A stretch of DNA of 64,000 nucleotides from Chondrus crispus (lineage: Eukaryota > Rhodophyta > Florideophyceae > Gigartinales > Gigartinaceae). The translations under genes were made by a program, and so were the position numbers. Shown piece after piece: positions 21,346 to 30,774 of the stretch. The notes below the pieces were generated by a model. It made no database searches, was not told where the DNA came from, and saw nothing but the letters and a program-made list of their open reading frames with translations. Numbering within the stretch: the stretch's first letter is position 1; every line of letters starts with the position of its first letter. The DNA lies in assembly GCF_000350225.1 (NCBI RefSeq), contig NW_005178992.1, forward strand, positions 228,755-292,754. Reading direction: 5' to 3'.

Positions 21346-21656
21346 CACACCCCCCGTCGCAGGCTAGCCCGACTGTATTCTGCCAATTTCCCACGCACAT
21401 CCGATCTTCATTTTTCCGCTTCACTCGGAATCTCGCTGTGCTGATGCGAGCCCCCAAGCTCACCAAGACCTCCTCTGACCTTCCATCGCCTCCAAGGCTC
21501 CCATACCACCCACAATTGGTCAGAGGATTAAGCGGCGCGCAGTCCGAACGATGTCACTTGCGGGCCTTCCCTGACCGTGGCACGAACGAAACTCCGCGAA
21601 GTATCCTCTTCATGCGTCACAAAAGCCGAGCCAGGATGATATGGTGCATATAGTGT

Positions 21657-23237
21657 ACTGCTGAAGACAGGTATTGGATCTATTTCAACGATTCGGGTGA
21701 GGCCCCCTATCTGACAGTGGGAGAGCTGGTGCGGGTGGTCATGAGGCCGGACAGGGAGAGGGTGGTGTAGTGCAATGTGCCTGGCAGGCCGCGAACACAG
21801 TCCGACGGTCAAACAAGAAGACGAAAAACAACAACAGCAACAACCACTGCCGATGGCACGCGCTACGGAGCGTTCGAGACTCCCTTTCCCCTTGTGTGGG
21901 CTTGCGGCCCACGGTAGCTCAGCTCCGACGGAGGGGGTTAAGGAAAGATGCCCGGCCCGGGAGGAAAATGGTGGTAGAGACTTGCGAACACTTGAGCGCT
22001 CGACGAGTGCGGGTTGGGCTTGTCTACATGTAACCGCGGTTCGCTGGGTTGTAAGGCCATTGCTCGACGAGCGTCTTCAGCACCTTGCGTATAATTCAAG
22101 GTCTTCGACGGGCGCTTGCTCAGCACTACCCGACGGGATCGTAACCGTGTAGCAGCGCTACTACCGACGTGTTGCCCGATGGGTAAAAACACCCACACCA
22201 GCGCGATCGCAATCGCGATAGGTGGTACCAGCTCTGTCTTATACAGTAAGACCTTCGACGGAGGCGTCGTTGCAACAGCCTTCCGACGGAACTTGAAACA
22301 GTAGCAGCGCTACACAACGTGTTGCCCGATGGCTAAAAACACCTACACGGGATCGGTCGCAACCAACTCCAGTGGAACCAACACAATTAGGGGAAAAATA
22401 GAGATGGAGGTAGAAATGAATAGGGAAATAAAGGAAAAAGAAAAGGGAACCCCCGAGGGCAAAGGATAACGTAATCTGTGGTAAAAGAGAGCGTCTTGGG
22501 AAAGATGGAGTTCGACCAAGGCGGTATTCAACTCTGGCAACTCGGGTTACCTTTACTGACTTGGTGGTCAGAGGGCTAAGGTATATATCGCCCCGCCGGA
22601 GTCACTACAGCAGCTTGCGGCGCTAGATCCTAGATCTAATCTAGTGTCAGCAAAATTAATGCCAACTAATTAACTAAATAAAATAAAATAATTAAAAATT
22701 AAAACTGTGCAATTATTCACACGTGTGTCCCCCCACCCGGACTACTTTTCATATCCAAATATTTGCCTTTCTTTTCACCCCCCTTTCCAGGTGCGTATTG
22801 CACTACAGGTGGTGCATGAAATAATGGATACACTGACGGCTTTCCCAGGAAGGGCACTGCGTGCTGAGGATATCTCGAGACTCGGCTTTCCTGACAGGGA
22901 ATACGGCGGGGATCTGATGAGCTCACAAGACTACGCAATTAAGCGTGCTGTCCTTGCCTCGGGCACACGTAATGGATGGACCAGGGGGCAGTATAACGCA
23001 TCGAATATCATCGCAGGGTCTTCCAGATCTCACTGGCCTGTGAAACTTTCCTCGATAAGGGCAGACAGCTTTGACAAATCCCAGTGGCCAGGAAGTCCTA
23101 TCACAAGCGACGTGGAGGAACTGGAAGGGTATCAGAGCGGGAGTCCGCTGTTGGTCCTTCGCTGGAGTCGCGGTAACCATGGCAGATTTTTGAAGGTTCT
23201 GTATGACTGGTGTGTAGTAAGCCTTGACAAGACGTAG
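21657..23237 (+). pseudogene. Long forward gene, segment 5, split by a solo LTR
   Basis: Upstream of the LTR, 21657-21765 encodes RYWIYFNDSGEAPYLTVGEL and continues to VMRPDRERV. Downstream, 22808-23237 continues in the same frame once the LTR and one 5-bp flank copy are ignored (EIMDTLTAFPGRALRAED, LGFPDREYGGDLMSSQDYAI, GRFLKVLYDWCVV). A TAG at 21651 before the first part fits an intron acceptor (CATATAG). No family recognised. The stop after SLDKT at 23237 lies just past a possible GT donor. Confidence 0.45.
21766..22807 (+). mobile_element. Solo LTR, family C, copy 1
   Basis: 1042 bp with TGTAGTGCAAT at the start and ATTGCACTACA at the end, flanked by perfect GGTGG duplications (21761-21765 and 22808-22812). 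TG...CA ends with a 5-bp duplication are the LTR signature. It has a GGTATATATCG TATA-like box at 22580 and no ORF of substance. It is homologous along most of its length to 24582-25607, with the last 200 bp most diverged. It interrupts the forward gene; excision would restore that frame. Confidence 0.8.
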
Positions 23238-23549
23238 AGGCTATCAGGATCTGGGTACAGGGGAGCGTCTAAGGAGGCAGATGGGTATCTCAATAGATCA
23301 ATTCCCGTATTTGTGCGTACAAACGAGGGTCTCTGTCTCCAGGTCAGTCTTGGGAATGCCATTCCAATTCTGTCCGGTACAGAGGTGGGAAGAGAAGTTT
23401 TAAACCTCCCCTTCTCTGCAGAGAGTCGCACCCGCTATACTTCTAATTCCATGGTATTCGAAGTATAGCGGGTGCGACAGCGTGGTTAGAGAAAATTTTG
23501 AAGATATATACTATGCAGAAGGTACCATACCATAACTTCGTATCTAGGT

Positions 23550-23902
23550 CATTGCGAGAATTTATGCTTGGGCAAAGCAGCGGTGTCTTTTTGGCGAGAC
23601 TGTAGGAAATTCATAGGCATGGGGAAAGTCTCGAACATATCTTCACTATCGATTCCAGGACGAAACTTGTTCATGATCCCGCCGAGCAATGTGCGCTTTA
23701 TGTTCGTGACAACGTATTCGTATTATGCGTTGGAGATGGTTTCCAGCTAACCTCGGTTGTCGAGCTCAGGAAATTAGTTAGACGGGAAACTTGGAAGAAG
23801 TCCGGGAAGAAGAGGTCAATGAGTACAGAGAAGAAGCAAACGATTCGCAAGAAGAAGATATTGCAAAAGAAAAAAAGAGTTGGTCTAAACGGGGTTTCAT
23901 AG
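23550..23902 (+). pseudogene. Long forward gene, C-terminal segment
   Basis: One frame reads from about 23550 to a stop at 23902 with a single internal TAG. The reading includes CALYVRDNVFVLCVGDGFQL and a strongly basic tail (KKKILQKKKRVGLNG), a believable C-terminus with a nuclear-localisation-like tract. It ends about 290 bp from the 3' end of the convergent transposase gene. Link to the upstream segments is inferred from strand, spacing and composition. Confidence 0.35.
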
Positions 23903-24192
23903 AGAGCGATTGCGATGAATAGTGGACATCATATTCATCAAATTATTCTCTTGCTCGCGTACTTTGACCGTTTTAAAACGGAAAGCACAATTGTGCTTTC
24001 TATATAAGAAAACCGCGACACCTGTTGTCTCCAAAACCGTGTACGGCCTTTCCAACCGCTTATGCCGCTCCGGCCTTCAACGCTGAAATAAGTCAGGAAT
24101 AATTGCGTAGAACTAAGCCATTCGAGGAGCATAACTGTCGTGCCTGGATAGGTGGTGGAAGATATTTCCCTCCATGATCGAGGCAGTGCAAC

Positions 24193-27100
24193 TCAAAATA
24201 TTCTCATCCCGTTTAAAGCATTGTGTAGTCTGGACACTATGACAGGCGTGAACCATTCCAACTCGTCTGACAGAGTCCGTAAGCTCCAATACTTGGAAGG
24301 AAGTGTGGACATCAACATGAATAATCCGGAAGTGAGCTGGCATATCTTTACAACAGCGAAAGGTATCTTCCGTTGTGATGGTGATTCTTGATATCCATAC
24401 TGGATTTTCATAAATGACTCATTTGCGAAGTATGCTCCGAGTGGCTCCTCAATATCACTAATTATGTCATCTCTCTCAAGTGTACGGACAACTTGTGCTG
24501 CATCATCGACCACCAATGCTTGAACAACAGAGCCACTCGAGAAAATATCGTGTGGTCTTGAATGCAATGCCACACCTCCAATGTAGTGCAATGTGCCTGG
24601 TAGGCCGCGAACACAGTCCCACGGTCAAACAAGAAGACGAAAACAGCAACAGAAACAACCACTGCCGATGGCACGCGCTACGGAGCGTTCGAGGCTCCCT
24701 TTCCCCTTGTGTGGGCTTGCGGCCCACGGTAGCTCAACTCCGACGGGGGGCAAGGAAAGATGCCCAACCCGGGAGGATAATGGTGGTAGAGACTTGCGAA
24801 GACTTGAATGCTCGGCGAGTGCGGGTTGGGCTTGTGTACGAGAATGTAGCCGCGATTCGCTGGGTTGTAAGGCCAATGCTCGACGAGCGTCTTCAACACC
24901 TTGCGTATAATTCAAGGTCTTCGACGGGGGCTTGCTCAGCACTACCCGACGGGATCGTAACCGTGTAGCAGCGCTACTACCGACGTGTTGCTCGATGGCT
25001 AAAAACACCCACACCAGCGCGATCGCGATCGCGGTAGGTTGTGCCATCTCAGTCTTATACAGTAAGACCTTCGACGGAGGCGTCGTTGCAACAGCCTTCC
25101 GACGGAACTTGAAACAGTAGCAGCGCTTCACAACGTGTTACCCGATGGCTAGAACACCTACACCGGATCGGTCGCGACCGACTCCAATGGAACCAACAGA
25201 ATTAAGGGAAAATAGATGTAGAGATAGAAAAGGTAAAAGGATAAGGAAAAGGAATGGAACCCCGAGCAATAGAGGATGTCGTTAGCAGCGTAGAAAGGAA
25301 GCGCGTCGCTTGAATGGAAGCGGTCTTCGACGAAGGCGAGATCTAACTCCGGCAACTCGGGTTACCTTTACTGACTTGGTGGTCAGAGGGCTAAGGTATA
25401 TATCGCCCCGCCGGAGCCACTACAGTAGCTCTCGGCGCTAGATCCTAGATGTAATCCAACGTTAAACAACTAATATGCAACTAATTAATAATTAATAATT
25501 AAAATAATAAAGTGAAATAATTTTCACTTGTCATCCCCCCAATTTGTCATACGCCTCATTTCCTTTTCTTTTCACCCCCTCACGGTGCAGCCGATTATTG
25601 CACTACATCCCAACCCATGCATTGCTTTTTTCATTCGATATGCTTTCTCGAAGAACTTGGGATCATTGGGACCCGCTTCTGCAATGAAGTTGGCAGGAAC
25701 AGAATTCAACTCTGCATGGACTGAACTTTCAGCTTGTACAGTAGGGTCACTTAGGACCCATTCCGTCCTTCTTGGTTTGTTGTTAAGTGAAGTGGAGGGA
25801 GGTCCAAGAGCGTATTTTAGCAACCCACAATTCATAATACTGGAAACCTTCTCTGCTTCACCCTTTTCTTTTGGTACGTAACTGTGTACATCTCTTCTCC
25901 GTCCACAAATGAGATTGACAAAGGAGGACGTTGTTTTGTCTTCCATTTCACAACTGCCGTCTACAGAATAAAGAGCGGATGCCAGACGGTTGTTCCAATC
26001 GTTATTTATAATGTGATCCACTCCCTGCATGTGGGCATCGTGACCGTTGGAATTCGCCAATGCCTGCTTAAGGGGCTGGTAAGCGCACTTAAACACACGT
26101 TCCACGAAGTGGTGTACATGACCCATTACCGGGATAGAATGCATGTACAGCTCAAGAAGCAGATGGATGTTCTGCTTGTCCAGTTCTTTCCCTGCAATCG
26201 TACTGCTTTTACACAGTTCATTGCAGTTTCGTATATACGCCTTGCAATGTCGTTCTAAATATGCCATGTGTGCTGTGCCATCTTCACAATTGTACATTAT
26301 CACCTTCTCCAAACCATCCACGTGCAGCTTAGGATACCAGTATGTCTTGCCGACTAGTTTGCTGAACATAGTTAAGGTCTGTAAAACTGAACGTAGTGCA
26401 TGTTTGGACGCATTTCATATTTCGTGAAGGCAGAATATGTTCTCAACAACCTGTTGGAAAACAGGAGAAGCAATCAACAATATGGAAAACGTTGCGGATA
26501 TGCTTGCTGTGAACAAACTACTGGTACTAAAATTGTAGATTCGAGTTTCAGGTACTAGGCGGTTTGTGCGCAACAAGGAACAAATCAACCGTCTACCTGC
26601 ATTCCTCTAGCCGAGTTAGGAAAAGACCAAAACGCTAGGGTTATTGTATTAATTGCGTTACCGGCCAGGAGATGGTCGGGAGCCACAAACGTTGAACGAT
26701 ACGGGTCAAATCGAGAGTTTGAGGCTGGGACGTTGTGTTCTGTTAGCGTTATCGCGGTTTTTTCAATGCCTATTCAGTTCTTGAAAAAAAGAAACAAATG
26801 GACTTGCTTTTCGTGCTGCATCATCGTTTCCGTTCAGGCCCAAGAGGTTGAGATCAACATCAGAGACACGAGATTCTCTCAATGCCTTTGTTCTTTCTGC
26901 GCTTCTGGCGAAACATGCGTCTGCACTGTGTATATCAGTGGTGTATGCATATCGCGAGGCGAGGCTTTTCGGCCCTTTAAAACGCATGAACGAGCACAGG
27001 TTGCATGGTGCTGTGCCATTAACACCCACCACATCCAGCACATGCCCAACTTCGTGATATTCGCTCACAAATTCGACCACATCAGTAAAAAATTGCACAT

Positions 27101-29067
27101 CCTCCCCATCCGCATTTCTGGCAGGTATACCCTCCGTTGATGACTTGACGAGGTCGGCAACCACTTGCTTCAGACCTTCCTTCGTTGAAACTCCTGTTTC
27201 AGTCAGGGCTAGAACTCGTACTGGCTCTCTACTCCTTCCGCATTCCGGAGGATAATTCAGGGAGTCACAATACATCCCCCCTGCTGAACTCGCTTTAAAT
27301 CGGAATGGAGAAAATCCATCTGAATACAGTATTGTATGGTCAACAAAGTGTTTCCTTCCGCCTTTCAGCTTACCATAGGACGGTGAAATGGGATGTTGGG
27401 GTGTTGAAATGGAAAACATGGATGGCCGCCGGTCACCGTGACGCTCACAACGGATGCTCTCGAAGCTCTTTCAAATGAGATCCGTGAAGGAAAATCAGCT
27501 TCCTCGTCTCCGACGCTAAAAGCGAGGGGTAACTACACAAGCTCAATTTCCTGCCCCCCCTTTCTTGGTCTTTTGTGATGCTGCATTAGTACCATGACAT
27601 AATCCATCTCAGAACTGATATGTAGAACTGTTCAAATGTCACCAGCGCGCCACAGTTCCATCGTTGGCGGCCGGAACCCCTTCCATATTCCGGAACGTAA
27701 CTCAAACCTCGACGCTTCGTTAAAACTTCGCTCTGCTCCAGATGACGCCACGAGGGTGGTCTAACCACCCTGAACGTCAATTTGAAACATCTCTCATTTG
27801 CTCCGCCGCACATATCTAAAGTGCAGAGTACCTCCTGCAGAAATGGTGGTTCGTGTCGCAAGTGCAAAGTGACGACTCCGCCATCTTTTCTGTATGAATT
27901 CAGAAATGGGCAGGAGAGTGCGGTCGCGGCGCTGGAGCTAGGAAGTACGTTGCGAGCTATGTCAAGAATGAGATTTCCATTTCGAACTATGGGCACGCTT
28001 TCTATATTAACAAATAGAGCCCCTGCGCTTTTCGATTCGGACTCTGTCGCAGCGCGTTTAAGTACATTCCATGTCTCGTGGCACGCCAAGTCCATCAAAG
28101 ACCAGGATGATGGCAATATGACCTTGAAACGACTTGTAATTGGCCCAACGCCCTGCAGTGACTGCAGCGTCTGTCTGGAGCCGTATTTGGTAGTATCTAA
28201 GTTTGCCTTGCACTCCATGCTCGTTACAAAACCCAAATCTCGAAGCAGAAGTGACAGATTGCGATAAACGGTACAGTAGTCAGGAAACAATTTCTCCCCC
28301 GGCTCGTATTCCTTTAGAAGGTGGTTGAAACAGCTCCGAAACACGTTCTAGCCTGACCTAGAGTACCGAACGGTCCCGGACACAGGTAACACAGCCATTA
28401 CATTTTGCCACATGCTAAGTTTCTTCCATCCGCGACGGATCTCTACAATATCCATCTGTAGTCCGACGTCATGCTGAAGATCATCATCCTCGTCCTCTGC
28501 ACGGAACTCCGTCATGAGTTAATGTGTCGTTGCCCTCACCATGTCACCCATGTCTCGCTCAGCCGCTACATGCGTCTCAGCGACTGTAATTTCATCTGCA
28601 AACTGCGTTCTATTGACCATGGGTGCTCCAAAATCTTCTGCGCTCTCAACGAACACATCGGTAGTATCCCATTGTTCGGCCTCTGCCATGTTTTCCTCTG
28701 TTGTTTCGCCATGAGCCAAAGCATATTGTCTTGACTCGACAGCTACAGCATCTATATCAAGATAATGAGTCGCATCGTGGGGATTGTTCTCTTCATCTTC
28801 GTTCATGCCATCCACATCGAGAGATTGGTATGTATTTTCAAATTTGTCGTCTCCACTCGCTTCTTGGATGCCATCGTAACCTGTCTCCATCTCCAAAGGG
28901 TGTTGTATCGTGCCAGAGACATCATGTGTTGAGGGAGCTGATGTATCCGCCAGATGCAGTGTTTCATCACAATTTTCATCCCATCGATCGTCATACGGTA
29001 TGTGACCCCTTCTTCTCCGACTCCCGAGCTGAAACTTGTTCCGTCGCTTACGAATTCTTTTATTCAT
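24193..29067 (-). pseudogene. tnp2-like (CACTA) transposase of the 16-kb element
   Basis: Pieces in order on the minus strand: an acidic N-terminal region with a basic start (29067-28519); a 252-residue segment (28344-27586); the central region with LYSDGFSPFRF and 'GVNGTAPCNLCSF' (27419-26763); DPYRSTFVAPDHLLAG near 26680, matching the family's conserved DH/DMH block; then 26369-25608 (HLLLELYMHSIPVMGHVHH, YQPLKQALANSNGH); and, after the family C solo LTR, 24581-24193. The LTR excision point is in frame. Several stops between pieces may be introns or mutations. It acts on DNA ends in related elements; this copy looks decayed. Confidence 0.75.
24582..25607 (+). mobile_element. Solo LTR, family C, copy 2, inside the transposase gene
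   Basis: 1026 bp, TGTAGTGCAAT ... ATTGCACTACA, flanked by TCCAA and TCCCA (4/5 match). Homologous to 21766-22807 and in the same orientation. Ignoring the LTR and one flank copy, the transposase reads straight through the site on the minus strand. The mutated flank and greater length divergence suggest an insertion older than copy 1. Confidence 0.8.
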
Positions 29068-29325
29068 GACCTAGCACAACCTTACGCCTGCTGCTCAGTT
29101 CATGTCATTGCGTATTGAACAGCTATGATTTAGAGCCAATCGCCATAGTTCAGGCTTTTCTGCGGCAACAATAGAACAGGTATGTACTCAAAATAGCGTA
29201 AGTGCCTGGGAACAATGCCCATTGGTTGTTCTAGACAACCCCGCAGAGCTCAGAGTAAAATCCGTGTTGCGGATAAGAGGAAACTGGATCCACCTCAGAG
29301 CAGACTCATATTTCGTGAATATTAA

Positions 29326-29862
29326 TTGGCCGACTGTGATTTTGTAAATATATTTTGCAGTTCATTGGCTTCCCACTCCAGTTTCCGTACAGCAGTGCTG
29401 TGTTTTACGTTTTCACCGCATAAAAGGCCTGCTCGTAGACGGCTTCAGGAATACTGTACCACGCGCAACATCGCAAGTATAAATAAGGTGCCCTCATCTT
29501 TCGAGCTTGACCGTATCCCCAACCCCTTCCCTCTACAAGCTGGAGCTCCAACCCCTTCCAGCTACAAGCTACCAACAACAAGGGAACATCATCACCGCAG
29601 GCGATTCGATCCACAGTGTGATACCAATACCTTGACACCACCATTACCCCACCATTATCGCAGGCGATACGATCCACAGTGTGATATCAATACCTTGGCA
29701 CCACCATTACCCAACCATTACCGCAGGCGATACGATCCGCAGTATGGAACCAATAACTTAGCACTACCGTGGCCCCACCGTTATCGAAGGCGATCCGATT
29801 CGCAGTGTGATACCAATAATATGGCACCACCATCGACGCAGGCGATACGATCTACGGAGTGA
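29326..29862 (+). CDS. ORF with 21-residue tandem repeats
   Basis: 178 codons, head to head with the transposase (259 bp apart). From 29588 it contains four 63-bp units encoding variants of HYRRRYDPQCDTN followed by a Pro/Leu-rich half (TLAPPLP). Unit changes are mostly conservative in the repeated Arg-Arg-Arg and Asp-Pro-Gln positions. This may be a genuine basic repeat protein, or a minisatellite whose period happens to be divisible by three. Confidence 0.4.
   Translation: MADCDFVNIFCSSLASHSSFRTAVLCFTFSPHKRPARRRLQEYCTTRNIASINKVPSSFELDRIPNPFPLQAGAPTPSSYKLPTTREHHHRRRFDPQCDTNTLTPPLPHHYRRRYDPQCDINTLAPPLPNHYRRRYDPQYGTNNLALPWPHRYRRRSDSQCDTNNMAPPSTQAIRSTE
29588..29850 (+). repeat. 63-bp minisatellite, four units
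   Basis: Each unit contains CGCAGGCGATACGATCC(A/G)CAGT and ACCAATA. It lies about 0.9 kb from the right end of the 16-kb element, so it could also be a set of subterminal protein-binding sites. Confidence 0.85.
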
Positions 29863-29869
29863 TACTGAC

Positions 29870-30756
29870 GACAATTCACAACCACCGCCTCACGAGATAT
29901 TTTCCGCCTAGTACTACGAAAGGAAGGGCGCCACCGCCGGCACAAGTGACAATCTGAAATTGTTGCCTCGTTCACGGCCATAACTAAGAGGCTCCCCCCT
30001 TTCGCGTCCATCAACTGTATATTCAGCCTGCGATTCTTTTATCATTCATAATATTTAATTCAGTGCTTTACAACCACTGCAAATGTACTAACCAAAAACA
30101 CTGCATGTATCATTTTTATAAACTTATAGTGTCATCCAGCAATGCTACATTGGCACCTTAGAACAACACTCAGCTACTATCTAAAACCATTAAAAGTATG
30201 ACTTTTGCAAACCGGGCCAATAGTGTTCACTAACGATTCTGTTATTGTTCCTCCCCATTATTACCGATAATATCCACTAATGATAACAATAGTGATATTG
30301 GGCATCTATACTATCTACTGTCGTTGGAAAACGATTATTATGTTGCACGGAACGCTCTCATTACTGTTCCTGTACGATGCACATATCAGTATTTTACATC
30401 AATACATTGAGTATTCCCAAATGCTGTTCTATCGATTTCGTGTACCATTACGTATAATGCCCGGCGACGCTACATGTACTGTCTCTACCATAATTATAGG
30501 TAGCGTCCATTGTTGATATACTAATGTTCATGTGGACGTTATATATACTGTTCACTGAGAAATCAAGTGGTACCCGAATTGCGGTGTTTTCATCGTACAC
30601 AGCCGTCTTTTCATCATTCGCCAAACGATGATTCCTTGTGTCATAGACAATACGTTATTGGCATCGTAATATGTGTCGTCCAAAAACATTATTTATAGGG
30701 TATCAAGATAATAAAAAGAATGTGTTTGGAGGCTACAAGTATTGTTGTTCTTTGTA
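29870..30756. other. AT-rich right subterminal region of the 16-kb element, no gene
   Basis: No supported ORF. ATTGT/ACAAT motifs recur in both orientations (for example near 30250, 30285, 30510, 30645 and 30742), mirroring the left end. Confidence 0.5.
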
Positions 30757-30772
30757 TTTTGCCGACGCAGTG
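30757..30772 (-). repeat. Right terminal inverted repeat of the 16-kb element
   Basis: TTTTGCCGACGCAGTG followed by AT. Exact reverse complement of 14792-14807. Immediately beyond, the gypsy gag side resumes. Confidence 0.8.
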
Positions 30773-30774
30773 AT

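Larger units (their letters stand above)
14792..30772. mobile_element. 16-kb CACTA-like DNA transposon nested in gypsy
   Basis: Bounded by 16-bp perfect inverted repeats CACTGCGTCGGCAAAA (14792-14807) and TTTTGCCGACGCAGTG (30757-30772), flanked by AT on each side (14790-14791 and 30773-30774). On both outer sides lies the same reverse-strand gypsy element, gag to the right and protease/RT to the left. Subterminal DNA at both ends is AT-rich with repeated ATTGT/ACAAT. Inside is a tnp2-like transposase, as expected for the CACTA (EnSpm) superfamily, which has CACTA/CACTG ends and 2-3 bp duplications. Cargo: a long forward gene, a small reverse gene, two solo LTRs, a palindrome and a gap. The true length depends on the gap. 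Confidence 0.75.

Noticed and set aside
21766-25607. Calling the two 1-kb repeats TIR DNA transposons or MITEs
   Set aside because: The 11-bp inverted tips are compatible, but TG...CA ends with 5-bp duplications and a TATA-like box fit solo LTRs better. They could also be the two LTRs of one element, but each has its own duplication and splits its own ORF.
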